Shown one piece after another: positions 45,034 through 55,366 of a DNA stretch of 64,000 nt. The position numbers and the translations under genes were made by a program. Below the pieces are notes generated by a model. It saw only the letters and a list, made by a program, of their open reading frames with translations. It was not told the DNA's origin and searched no databases. The first letter of the stretch is position 1. Each line of letters begins with the position of its first letter. This DNA is from Agriotes lineatus (lineage: Eukaryota; Arthropoda; Insecta; Coleoptera; Elateridae): contig OW679200.1 in assembly GCA_940337035.1 (NCBI GenBank), forward strand, positions 19,013,090 through 19,077,089. Reading direction: 5' to 3'.

Positions 45034-45133
45034 GCCACCAATAAAAGACAAGTGAGAAGAAGTAGATGGGTTAACCGGAAGGGGACCTACTAACCTAGCA
45101 AGTAAAACAAAATATCAAAGAAAGAGGCATTGA

Positions 45134-46390
45134 ATGAAAAAAGCAAGGGAGAAGACAAATGAGAAGGAAAATAATGAAAACATAAAAGCTGAAGTAAAAG
45201 ACGAGGCAAAAATAAGTCAGCTAAAAATTGCTACATGGAACATAACAACACTAAAGGGGAAAGAGAAGGAACTGACAGAAGAATTGAAGATGAGGAAGAT
45301 ACACATATTAGGAATACGCAAAACTAAGAAAAATGAACAAAGATACAAACAACTTAATGGAGGGTACACACTATACTACTCAGGAAACGAAGAACAGAGA
45401 GCCAAAGAGGGAGTTGGAATAATATTATAAGAAAGAAATTAACTGAAGGATAAGAAGATGGAACCTAATAACCTCAAAAATAATAGCAGTGGAAATAGAA
45501 ATAGGAAAGAAAATAATAATTAAAGCTAGAATAGTTAGGCAAAATAAAGTCTCGATAAAGGCAGGCAAAAAGGCAAAATAAAAGATTTAAAAAAGCACTA
45601 AAAAGGCAAAAATAAAGTAAAAAAGGCAAAAATAAAGTAAAAAAAGGCAAAAATAAAAAAATGCAAAATTAAAAGAAGTTTAACTGAGAAATACAATCGA
45701 TGCACTTCACAAATCACAACGTTAACACATTCAAAAATTGTGACAAACTGGCTGATTCAGTAGAAAACTTTCTCCTGACAATACTGGTACCCTCATTAAA
45801 ATTAATCTCAAGAAAATAATCCTTCTGAGAAATTTTCAGCCTGTAACAATATAGGGTTAAACCCACTAAACCTCTTACCTGTAAGTGCTTGGGAATAATA
45901 CTTTTCACAATTTATTTCAGAAATTTAAAATGTGCACTTTCTTGGAAAATTGCTAGTAGATTCTTTTTAAATTGAAAATTTAAGAACTAAATTTCTTAAA
46001 ATTCTAATTTAATATATCATAAAAGGCACAAAAAGGCAAGAAAAATAGGAAATTCCTCAAAAAAGCAGAATCCTTAAAAAGACGCAAAAAAGGCAAAATA
46101 AAATTTGCATTTTTGAATTTCACGCATTCTAAAACAGATTTAAAATTGGGTCTGCCTTTTATCCTTTCATTTACTAAAAAAGGCAATTTGCCTAACTATC
46201 CTAGCTCTAATAATAATAATACAAACATACGCTCCAACACAAGGAACAGAAGAAAAAATAATGGAAACTACTACAATTTAGTATAGCAAACGACCTTAAA
46301 ATAGGAAACACGTTCTATGAACCAAATATACATTCGCAGCAATAGAAAGAAATGCGAGAAGCCTAATAGATTACATAATATATACCAAAC
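45134..46390 (+). pseudogene. LINE-I endonuclease, split by a hAT-like MITE
   Basis: The 5' part reads SQLKIATWNITTLKGKEKEL, IHILGIRKTKKNE (the expected catalytic E of ILGIxET is replaced by K) and NGGYTLYYSGN. After EIEIGKKIII the element at 45520-46209 intervenes, and the domain resumes QTYAPTQGTEEKI. The C-terminal part is shortened and broken before SLIDYIIYTKQ. Confidence 0.72.
45520..46209. mobile_element. hAT-like MITE rich in AAAAAGGCAAAA
   Basis: Ends TTAAAGCTAGAATAGTTAGG and the inverse of TTAGAGCTAGGATAGTTAGG, both leading to GCAAA. Subterminal repeats of 'aaaaaggcaaaaataaagt' occur at 45565-45665 and again at 46020-46110. GTTAGGCAAA-type ends with AGGCAAA repeats are familiar from insect hAT elements. 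It sits in an ATA-repeat run, so the target duplication cannot be delimited, although excision restores the LINE motif IIIIQTYAPT. Confidence 0.72.
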
Positions 46391-48432
46391 AAATGGAACT
46401 AGTACAATGGGTCAAAATAAATAAAAACGCTGAACTAAATGCACAGTATAAATTAGTAACCGCAATGATTAATATTAACCTCCCAGAAAAAGAAAACACG
46501 AAAACCTATAAGGTAACACAGATAGGAATGTTAAAAGACAGAGAAATAAGAGAAGATTATCAAAGTAGATGGATAACACTAAAAACAATTCTACAATCAG
46601 AAGCAATGAAAACATTAAAAGCAATAAAACGCAGTAGTCTTCTCCACGTACATGTGGAGAAAAGAAAGTAACACCACACATAAAAAGAACCATATGGTGG
46701 AAAAAAGAAGAAAAAGAATATGTTAATCGGAGAAGAGAAGCAAAAAAGGAATTAATGATACCAAATTCCACGAAAATAACAGAAAATTTTGGAACACAGT
46801 AAAAACTTTAAAAACAAAAACAAACAAAAGCATTAAATTCGTGAAAGATCACAAAGGACAAATAATCCCAAACGGACAAGAAAACATAAAACATGGAGGA
46901 AGCACTATGTGGAAAAATTTAAAAATAACCTAGACCAAATCCAGGAAGAAATAAACGTAGAGGTAGAGGAAGAGCAAGAAGGAACTGGAGGAATAACACT
47001 AGACAAAGTAACAAAAGCGATAAAAGAAATCCGAGTAGGTAAAGCAGGAAGGCCACACGGGATAGCACCTGAGATGATAAAATGGGGAGGAAATAAAGTA
47101 ATAGAATGGATGGCAGAAATATTCACCAAGGTATGGGAGCAAAACCAAATACCGGAAGACTGGGAAAGGAATACACTGACACCAATATACAAGAAAGGAA
47201 ATGGAAACGATTGTGAAAACTACAGAGCAATATGCCTGGCACCAGTCACACTAAAGATATGTAATAAGATATTAGAAACAAGACTCGAAGCAGAGAAGGA
47301 AGGAAAGATAAAAGATGAACTGGGAAGATTCAGAGCAGCAAGACAGACCACTGACCATGTAAGTGTACTAAAGAAAATAATAGAAGACAAAATTGGATCA
47401 AACACAATTTATGACATTTACAGACCTAAAAGCAGCCTTTGACACGGTCAAGAGAGATAACATATGGGAATGTCTAAAACAACTCCAAATAATGCCAAAA
47501 CTAATAAACACAATAAAGAGTATATACAGAAGACGTAGTGAAGATAGACGGGCTAAAGTCAGAACCATTCAAAATGGAAATGGATTCCAAACAAGGAGAT
47601 TCTTTAAGCCCCTTTTATTCATCATTTACATGGATAGAATAATGAAGAACTGCATAAAGAAGACGCCCAAAACAACTATAGGGTACAAAGATGCAGAAAC
47701 TAATAGATAAATGGGAATGAAAATAAACGAGAGCAGAACCAAGACGATGCAAATACAAAGAAATAAGGGAAATAACATACAAGATTTCACATGCAAGGGA
47801 AAGAAGTTAGAACCCGTAACGAACTTTAAATACCTGAGATCAATCATAGGCAGCGACGGAAGGATAGAAACAGAAATAGCTAATAAAATAAAGAAAGCAA
47901 CAAACATATACTACGTTATTAACTGGACGCTGTTAGGTAAAAAGGAAATAGGAAAAAAGACAAATCTGCAAATAGATAACATCACAGCAATCCCAACAAT
48001 GACATATACAATAGAAGTATCTACTGCCTACACTCATAGAACACAAAAGGAAACTAACCACAATAGAAACGAAACACCTGAGAAAGATACAAGGATTAAC
48101 AAAACTAGATAGATGGAGAAATGAAGCAATATATAAGGAACTTAAACAAGAACCAGTCACAATAAAGATAGAGAAAAAGCAGTTCGCATGGTTTGGACAT
48201 GTGAGCAGAATGAATCCAGTTAGGAAAACCAAACAATTCTTATATGCTAAACCAATAGGAAAGAAAACAGCGGGGAGACCCAGGAAAACACTAAACATCA
48301 TAGTTGATTAGCAATGAAACACGACAACACCAGATCAAATGAAAGAATTAGCAGCCAATCGAAAAAATTGGAGGAGTTGGATAACAACAAATACCAGACG
48401 CCATAATGGTACAAGGGATCAGGGAAAGAAGA
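46391..48432 (+). pseudogene. LINE-I linker and reverse transcriptase, catalytic box deleted
   Basis: RT blocks: ITLDKVTKAIKEIRVGKAG, GIAPEMIKWGG, QIPEDWERNTLTPIYKKGN, ENYRAICLAPVTLKICNKIL, TDHVSVLKKIIEDKIG, FTDLKAAFDTVKR, and PLLFIIYMDRIMKNCIK. Then the text jumps from TTIGYKDAETNR to MGMKINESRTKTMQIQR, so the YADD box seen in the relative at 50249 (LLYADDIIIMGDS) is missing. The thumb continues as NFKYLRSIIGSDGRIETEI, then QFAWFGHVSRM and GRPRKTLNIIVD. The element ends near 48430 at direct repeat copy 2. Confidence 0.85.
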
Positions 48433-48437
48433 TTTTT

Positions 48438-48780
48438 AATCGTTCAGATATCTACAGCATGTGCTAAAATAGTATGCATCATATGGGAATATTATTTGTT
48501 ATTTAATTTAGAGAACAACTGAGTATGATAATGGTTTGGCTTATAGAAAGATCACACAAAAATGATCATCAGATAATTATGTCACTTCTGATACCAGTTA
48601 AATAGGATTTTTTTTAATCCTCAAGTATCGTAGATTGTTTGAGAATTAAAATAACTTCATTTCAACAGTATAATATGCTATCGTAATTCAGAAAAATTAT
48701 TTCTCGTGAATTCTCACATTAAAACACTTAAAATTAGTCAAATATGGGAAAATTCCCTAAACACTAACTACAGCTCAAAT
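48438..48780. repeat. Direct repeat, copy 2 (partner at 37680-38033)
   Basis: Same orientation as copy 1 and alike along its whole length, with small indels. It begins immediately after the 3' end of LINE-I and ends at ACAGCTCAAATT, where the two copies part. Confidence 0.8.
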
Positions 48781-49734
48781 TACCAATTTTTTGTTTCGTC
48801 ATCGTTTGTGTGAATATAGTGTTTATGAAGAAAAAATGCAAATGCTTCACGAAAAACCACTGCCTGGTTACAAGGAATGTACGAAGAAAATCACTGGTTT
48901 CCCAAAACAATTTGTGGAATGATTTACTTCGAATGGAACTGTGTTCAATTAAATTTGCAGGTGGTGGGCAGTGTCACTTCGGCTTCAATATTTGCAAGAA
49001 AATGGACTTAAGGCATTTGTAAGTTAACTGGTATTGTAGTGAAGCTAAGTCAAACTTCCACAAGCAAGATCGTAAAAGTGCCGCCAATTAACTACAAAGA
49101 CACCAATAAAAAGTGAAATTCGGTGTGCAGCTGTACGAGCTAAACTCAGTGGGTGTTTTGAAAACAAATGCGATGCGAGGTACAGCAAAAGCTTTTAATG
49201 TCAAAAACTATATGTCACACTTGCAGCAAGGGATGATAAATTGCGTCTGTCATTTTAGCCAAATTGCCAAGCCTTTCATAAACACTTCAACGAACTGCAT
49301 TATCTCCAAAAAAAACCTACTCCGTATCGTTATAGCGGAAGCACCCAGCTAATAGGAGTACAAAAGAATAATGGCGTTTCTTGCAGAGTCGAAAAGATTC
49401 AGCTATGCAGCTGAACGACCTAAGAGAAAGTGAAAAGATTCCCTCAAAACAGTGAAAGTGCAATTAACCCTTTTTCAACAATAGAGGCGTGTCCGAAGTT
49501 CCAGGTTCTCTTTTGTCCCAAAGCAAGGGTTAGTCATGCAACCAAAGCAATAAACCTGATCTCTGGGCCTGGTCATCTCACTCGGCGGACAATGGGCCAT
49601 TATAAGCCCAAATGAGTACAAGGCAACTAAAGATCAATAAAACCTCTCCAATAACAGAAGATTCTGGATCTAAATATATCCGAGACAGACCACCTGAGGG
49701 GAAAAGGTGCTTCCCCTGTGTTTTGGATTCTGCT
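48781..49734. other. Unassigned stretch with weak coding-like text
   Basis: Plus-strand frames give KPLPGYKECTKKITGFPKQF and, further on, VKNYMSHLQQGMINCVCHF, but frames alternate and I recognise no family. It could be a decayed TE protein or chance. Confidence 0.3.
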
Positions 49735-52244
49735 TTTCAGTTGTTTTTCTTCTATTATTTAAGTAATTCGCTTTTGTTGTATGCTTTCTCTTATGTCTTC
49801 ATTTCTGCATCTGTCTCTTATTGTTTTCATTTTTATTTTTCTGAGGAACTTCATTTCTGCTGCGGTTATCTTACTTTCATGTTGTGTTGTCACTGGCCAA
49901 GCTCGCTTCCGTATGTCATGATAGGTACTGCTATTGTGTTGTAGATTGTTGTTTTAGTTTTTGCACTATTTTCCTACTTTCCTAATATTGTTTTGTTAAT
50001 TTGATAAAATACTTGTGTAGCTTTCCTAGTGCTGCTTAGGATCTCTGTTTGTTTTTTCATTTTCGCTTATTTTTGTTCCCAAATAATCTATTGTGAAAAC
50101 TTGTTCTAGTTCCTCTTCAAAGCACTTGGTATTTTGTTGGTTCTGTTTTCCATTTTATTATTATAACTTTTGTTTTGCCTTTGTTTATTTCCAAAGCCAT
50201 TTTTGTTATTGTCTTGTCCCATTGATTTAGTGTTTTCTGTATATTCCTTCAACTGTCTCCCATAATTATTATATCATCCGCATATAGCAGGCTCTGTAGT
50301 TGAATTGGGCACAGCTTTCTATACCCAGTTATTTTGGGCATGTTTTCCTTGCACGTTTTCAAGATTTTGTCCATGTAAATGATAAATAACAGAGGGCTCA
50401 GGCTATCTCCCTGCTTGACTCTCCTCTGCATCTCAAATTCTCTGGAGTACTTCCCTTTTATCCTAACCTCTTCTCTTACTGTTTTGTATACGCTTTTAAT
50501 CACTCGCCTGAATTTTTCCGTGACCTCCAATTCCTCCAAACACTCCCATAATTTGTCCCTTGGGACTGTGTCGAATGCAGCTTTCAGGTGAACAAATACT
50601 AAATATAATTCCTTTCATTGTTCCGTTGCATTTTCTATTACCCTTCTTACTATGCTTATGTGGTCCTGTGTTTGTTTTCCTTTCATGTATGCTGCTTGTT
50701 CTTCTAGTTTTATCGCCACTTCGTTTCTGAGTTTGTTTTCTATTATTTTGGTACACATTTTGAACAATGTTAAGGTTAGGCAAATGGCCCTATAATTTTC
50801 ACATTTACTCTTCTTTCCTTTTTTATATAAAGATATAATTACATTCTTTTCCCAATCCTTAGGTATTATATTATTTGTCCAAGCTTTTTTAAATATTAGT
50901 GCTATCCATTCTATCATTTCTCTTCCTCCCCATTTGATTAATTCTGGTGCTATTTCATTCCTCCCTGCTGCTTTTCTTGTTTTCAGAGTTTTGAGTGTCT
51001 GCATTATTTCCTCTTGCGATATTTCGTTTTCAGGCTGTTCAGTATGCCTATTTTCTTCTGTTGCCTCAATTTCGTGCTGGCTCTTATCTTTCTGGAATTT
51101 CTCTTCATAAAATCTTCTCCACACTTCTTGTATTTCCTCTGCTTTCGTTTTGAGTGCTGAATTTTTGTCTTCTATGTTCCATATTTGCTCGTGTTTCTTA
51201 CTCTTCAATGCTCTAATTGTTTTTCAGAACTTGCTTTTGTTTGTGCCATATTCTCTTTCCACTTCTCTTCCAAATCCCTTTGAGGTTTAATTTTTTGATT
51301 TTTTCACTTTCTGCTTGGCTTCATCTCTTTTTTGTATGTATTTTACTTTATTTTCTATATTTCCGGTTATTATGTATTTTTTTCCATGCTTTTTTCTTTT
51401 CTTTTATTTTTGCTTTCACTTCATTGTTCCACCATCTGCTGCTTTTCCTATTTCCGTTTATTTTCCTTGTCCCTCAAGTGTCTTGCTGTTTTGATAATTA
51501 TTTTCCAAATTATTCTAATTCCTACTCTTTTACGTCTTCTAATTTTTTCACTTCCTACTTCGCTTCATCTCTTCTTTGTATGTATTTTATTTTGTCTTCT
51601 ATGTTTCCGGTTATTATGTATTTTTTCCATGCTTTTTTCTTTTATTATATTTTTGCGTTCACTTCATTGATCCACCATTTGCTGCTTTTCCTATTTTCAT
51701 TTATTTTTCTTTTCCCACAAGTGTCTTTTGCCGTTTTTATTATTTCTTTGAAGTTGCTCGAAAGTACTGATAATTCCTGCTCTTTTACTTCTTCTAATTT
51801 TCCTCTAGCAGTTTCTCTATTTCCTCATGGTTTGACTTATTTCCAATTCCCTTAGCTTTTCTGTCTGTATTTTCGTACACTGTTTTACAGTTTCCTTTAT
51901 GATTAGTTCTTCTTCCATTTCCATTAATAATAGCTTGTGATTTGTTCCTAGTTCTGCTTCTTTTTCGATCCATACATCTTTTACTTTTGCTTCATATGTT
52001 TTTACGTATGTTATATAGTCTATTATACTTTTATGTTTTCCATCCTGTGATTCATATGTATATTGAGATTCTTTTCCGTGGTTGTAGAATGTATTCCCTA
52101 TTTGCATATCGTTTGTTATGCAGAATTCAAGAATTCGCTTTCCGTTTTGATTAATAATATTTTCTATTCCATACTTTCCCATGCATTCGATTGCTTTGTC
52201 TGTATCTTTCCCAATTCGTCCATTTCAATCTCCTATTATTAGTA
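49735..52244 (-). pseudogene. LINE-J (relative of LINE-I), minus strand
   Basis: The minus strand holds an endonuclease end (IIGD-NGRIG at 52205-52244, QDGKHKSIIDYITYVKTYEA, ELGTNHKLLLMEME), then linker and RT: EISQEEIMQTLKTLKTRKAA, GRNEIAPELIKWGGREMIEW, IPKDWEKNVIISLYKKG, ENYRAICLTLTLFKMCTKII, QTQDHISIVRRVIENA, RRVKQGDSLSPLLFIIYMDK, and an intact catalytic box LLYADDIIIMGDS near 50250-50290. The thumb is decayed down to 49735. A tandem duplication of about 245 bp lies in the linker (51296-51790). The 5' end is cut at 52245 by a small palindrome. Confidence 0.85.
51296..51790. repeat. Tandem duplication, about 245 bp, within LINE-J
   Basis: TTTTTTCACTTTCTGCTTGG (about 51299) recurs as TTTTTTCACTTCCTACTTCG (about 51543); GGTTATTATGTATTTTTTTC and GGTTATTATGTATTTTTTCC follow at matching distances, as do CATTGTTCCACCATCTGCTG and CATTGATCCACCATTTGCTG. 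The copies differ at many positions, so the duplication is not recent. Confidence 0.8.
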
Positions 52245-52418
52245 CTGTGGAAATTCAAACATATGAATTATATGTTGGTGACACTGTAAGTCTATGTCGT
52301 ATTCGAGGTTAGCAGGTTAGTTTTTGCGTCAGTTTTGACACCTGCTAACCTGCTAACCTCAAATTTGACATAGACTTACAGTGCCACCAACATAATTCAT
52401 ATGTTTGAATTTCCACAG
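52245..52418. mobile_element. Small palindromic MITE with AGGTTAGCAGGTTAG core
   Basis: Arms CTGTGGAAATTCAAACATAT and inverse, then ATGTTGGTG, CACTGTAAGTCTATG and inverse; the core is GCGTCAGTTTTGACACC. It separates minus-strand LINE-J from plus-strand LINE-K. No clear target duplication was found. Confidence 0.8.
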
Positions 52419-52424
52419 CTGCCC

Positions 52425-52673
52425 GTTCTGGACTTTCTTAATGAACATACGTTATAAGAAAATTAATTGAATGGAACTCAACAGAAACTCGACCAACAGG
52501 AAGACCAAAAGTGAGATGGAGGGAGATCAATAAAGTACAGGAAGCAAAAACCCACAACAAACTCTACGCAAAACAAAGGAAGGGTGGGGAAGATCCACCC
52601 GGAAAAACGGATCTGAAAAGCTCCTACGAGGTGCTATATTCCCTCGGGGATGCATGCCTTCATCATCATCACT
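52425..52673 (+). pseudogene. LINE-K 3' end with (TCA)n tail
   Basis: The plus strand reads IRKLIEWNSTETRPTGRPKV and RWREINKVQEAKTHNKLYAK, the C-terminal 'GRPKxRW' end of a non-LTR RT, followed by 'gatgcatgccttcatcatcatcac' as tail. Only the last 80 codons are present, a typical 5'-truncated insertion. Confidence 0.65.
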
Positions 52674-53511
52674 TAACGAAATGGCGAAGAAGATACCTTG
52701 TTGGAAAGCTCTTTTATTGTAATTTTCAATTGTTTTAGTATGTTTGGTGCCATAATTCGACTATGAAAAATTTTTTGGGGTAGGTGGAATTTGTTTTGCA
52801 TTTCTTGTTCGATTGTTAGCGATTTTGAATACGTCATGGCCTATTTTAGGTAAATACAAAATTTTAATTTAAAAAAATAAGTTTCAAAATGCTAGTTTAA
52901 GAATTTTTAGCACCGATTTGAAATTTCTAAAAAAATTTTACGAGGTATTCCACATAAAAAAACTCAAGTCGTGTATCACTAAGTCAAAATCCCGTATGTA
53001 TGTATCTACATAATTCTACATAAGTCATCCGTTGGTTGAATTAGAATTTACTACTCCAAATTACGGCTGACATATTCTGCATTACAATTGATTAATCTAA
53101 ATTACAATTGAAAAAAGTGTAGAAAAACCATATTCATTCATTCATTATCTTTAGCCTTTTACCTTTCAGTGTCAAAGACCATGTACCACAATAAAGACCT
53201 CAACGACAATTTTGATTAGAAATATCAAACCCAAGACTAAATAAAAAAATATCAACCCAATTTAAAACACCTAGCACTCGAAAAGGGTGAGCTAGCAATC
53301 CGGTTCTAAGCGGGCAGCTACGGAAGTGCCTTCTGGTCGTGAAGCAGTTAAATGAACAATATTATTCAATGTTAATTCAATGCCTTTAGTAAAATTAAAT
53401 ACTTAATATTTTGAGTAGCATGTCACAGTCTGTAGTTGCTGAAACATTTAACATCTGCTTTATATTATTACTGTTTAATCACACAACAATCAAAAGTCAG
53501 CGTCTTTATAC

Positions 53512-53660
53512 CTGGAGTACTTTCCAAGGAATTCAATGCTTCTTCCAGAAACTCCCTCTGCAAAGTAACAGTAACTTGTTCCCCTGGATCAACCATTCCC
53601 CCCGGCAAAGCCCACTCACTGGAATCCCTGCGCTGTATTGCACAAAATTGTAAAATTGGC
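53512..53660 (-). CDS. NUDT9: NUDT9 exon carrying the Nudix box
   Basis: The minus-strand exon between acceptor TTTTCCAG and donor GTATAA, 149 bp, is intact. It encodes LQFCAIQRRDSSEWALPGG, then GGMVDPGEQ, then LQREFLEEALNSLESTP. This is the G-x5-E-x7-R-E-F-x-E-E-A Nudix signature in its NUDT9 form (human GGMVDPGE...REFGEEALNSL). The REF triplet, changed to RIL in the weakly or non-hydrolytic TRPM2 domain, is kept, which predicts a working hydrolase that binds Mg2+ through the glutamates. The phase joins the exon at 36105-36391. Confidence 0.95.
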
Positions 53661-53708
53661 CTGGAAAATTTCAGTGTTTGTTAAGGCCTTTCTTAGTTAT
53701 CACCTTAC

Positions 53709-53943
53709 AAATTTGTTGAAGGATCAACTTGGTTTTTTCCATCGTCACAACGCTTCCAACGGGTTACCACAGGGTCAGCTGCATGGTTAGGGCCCCACCG
53801 GCCCAGGACTCCTCTCCCTTTCAATCCAGTACGCCCTCGTGGGTTTAAGGGCCTGCTTTCGCTCACCAAGTAAGTTCCAATGTAGCTTTTCCGATTCACT
53901 GCTCCATCCAACTGGTTCCATTGTGGATGAAAAGTGGGATTAT
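53709..53943 (-). CDS. NUDT9: NUDT9 exon with [10 protein letters not shown] motif
   Basis: The minus-strand exon between acceptor CATTGTAG and donor GTAAGG, 235 bp, is intact. It encodes [40 protein letters not shown] and TRWKRCDDG, which match the strongly conserved central block of NUDT9 (human [35 protein letters not shown]). The introns on either side are short (48 bases each), in contrast to the 17-kb intron before the last exon. Confidence 0.95.
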
Positions 53944-53991
53944 CTACAATGACATTTTACAGATCGGAAGTAGCAACTTTTCGGGTTTTAC

Positions 53992-54156
53992 CTATGTGAG
54001 CGTCTGCCCAAGGCTTGTGTTGTAAGACGGGAGAGTTGTACTCTTTGGGTTGTAGTCTTGAAAGGCAACGTTCCATGGCACTAGGTTATCGGCAAAGACC
54101 AAGCGTTTTATTCCACCAAAGGATAGTAATTGGAACGGCACTTGAGGTGTACCAGC
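53992..54156 (-). CDS. NUDT9: NUDT9 exon, N-terminal, with two single-base losses
   Basis: On the minus strand LVHLKCRSNYYP is followed in another frame by GGIKRLVFADNLVPWNVAF, QDYNPK and, in a third frame, EYNSPVLQHKPWADAHI, paralleling human PYPGSKVERSQVPNEKVGW and WQDYKPVEY...WADPQI. The two changes of frame (near 54119 and 54044) each need one extra base, in a T run and an A run on the coding strand. With both added the exon has the phase required by its neighbours. Donor GTAAAA; acceptor AATGAAG is weak. Confidence 0.88.
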   Translation of the reverse strand, partial: AGTPQVPFQLLSFGGIKRLVFADNLVPWNVAFQDYNPKSTTLPSYNTSLGQTLT

Positions 54157-54209
54157 CTTCATTGAAACAAAAATGATTTTAAGGATCAAGTTTTGAAAAA
54201 TTAACTTAC

Positions 54210-54283
54210 TTTGGTCCAAGAGGCATTGCAGCTTGGTAAGGAGCTAAGGATTTACCAGTAATAAACTTTGCTGTAATTAATGT
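54210..54283 (-). CDS. NUDT9: Probable NUDT9 first coding exon
   Basis: Between acceptor TTTTTTTAG and donor GTAAGT on the minus strand, 74 bp, with in-frame text TLITAKFITGKSLAPYQ, AAMPLGPK. An ATG at 54224-54226 would start a protein MPLGPKLVHLKCRSN... of about 284 residues, reasonable for NUDT9 without a long presequence; alternatively the exon continues a longer leader from upstream. The phase agrees with the next exon. Sequence similarity here is too low to be certain. Confidence 0.55.
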
Positions 54284-54661
54284 CTAAAAAAACCCTCGAA
54301 GTTACGTGAAGTTGTGTACATACCCTAAATTACAGTCCTTCTTTGTAATTCATCAACTATGGGCTTATAAATAAATTAAATTCTAATTTCTATTTTCCTA
54401 CTTTTTTTGATGTCATTACTCATTACACGCTACCAACTATCAGCGCGGTTAGGAACATTAGTTATATTGCGACGTTGCCAAAACTACCAATCTCTTCTTG
54501 AATCTAACTACAGTAACATTCATTTTAACAATTTATAAAATGTGTTCCATAAAGTTCCTACATATAGGAAATTTTTTAAATTATTAATTTAACAAAAAAA
54601 AATCTTTATATACAGTTCTGTATTGCTTAAAAACCGCGCCTATAAAACAATCTGACATATA
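54284..54661. other. Region 5' of NUDT9, unassigned
   Basis: Presumably holds the NUDT9 promoter or an upstream intron. I see no convincing core promoter motif. Confidence 0.3.
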
Positions 54662-55174
54662 CCGGGTGACCATAAATGGTTCTGATGTTTTTTCTTAAGT
54701 TGGCACTGTTTATGTTGGTGGCGCTGTAAGTCTATGTCAAATTCGAGGTTAGCAGGTTAGGTTTTGCGTCAGTTTTGACACCATATATATAATACACATA
54801 TATTGCTAGTAGGGCCTCGGAACGCCCGAAAACATTACGGCACCGACATAGTTTCACTCAGAGTATGACGCGTCTCGTCCGCATGCGTGAGAATTCGAAC
54901 TCCGCCTTTAGAAGCGAATTTTGAACTGGACCACTTTCCCATTGGGCGGACGACGCCGCCGCGCTTGCGCACAGTTCACCATTATACATTGAAGAGTTGA
55001 TTGTCTGTCTCACTTCCTTCTTGAGTTTCCCACTCATAGCCGCTAGCAATATAGTAAGTATTAGATATATGCGTAAAATATAACCTGCTAAACTCGAATT
55101 TGACATAGACTTACAGTTGCACCAACATAAACAGTGCCAACCTAAAAAAAAAACAACCATTTATGGTGATCCGG
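54662..55174. mobile_element. Palindromic element 5 hosting MITE-Z
   Basis: Ends CCGGGTGACCATAAATGGTT and inverse (AACCATTTATGGTGATCCGG, one indel), TA on both sides. Further in are GTTTATGTTGGTGGCGCTGT and GTCAAATTCGAGGTTAGCAG with inverses. It shares its inner half with the palindrome at 52245-52418. MITE-Z copy B is inserted at the centre. Confidence 0.82.
54782..55071. mobile_element. MITE-Z copy B
   Basis: Same 290-bp sequence as 30475-30762: ends CATATATATAATACACATAT, GGCGGACGACGCCGCCGCGC, and the inverse end. It is located at the centre of palindromic element 5, without an obvious 8-bp target duplication, which suggests some central sequence was lost. Confidence 0.85.
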
Positions 55175-55366
55175 TACAAATTCCTCAATATTGATTTAAA
55201 TACAAATACGAACAGTAAGTAACCTGGTTTTCGAGACGGAATTATTTATTTATAACAGACCTTGGAATCTGATCTTGGTCTTCGATTTGATCAAAATGAG
55301 TTAAGTCGGAATATGCAGAAGAAGTGATGTAATGTGATCTCGAAAACTAAACTACTTTCGCTTATA

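Larger units (their letters stand above)
36392..53511 (-). other. NUDT9: NUDT9 intron, 17.1 kb, TE-filled
   Basis: Minus-strand donor GTATAA (at 53511) and acceptor TTACAG (ending at 36392). Contents are listed separately: two plus-strand LINEs, one minus-strand LINE, a solo LTR, several palindromic elements and a pair of 350-bp direct repeats. 36480-36846 and 52674-53480 show nothing recognisable. Confidence 0.85.

Noticed and set aside
51217..51855. 212-codon plus-strand Phe/Leu-rich frame
   Set aside because: Antisense to the Lys/Glu-rich linker of LINE-J and extended by the tandem duplication.
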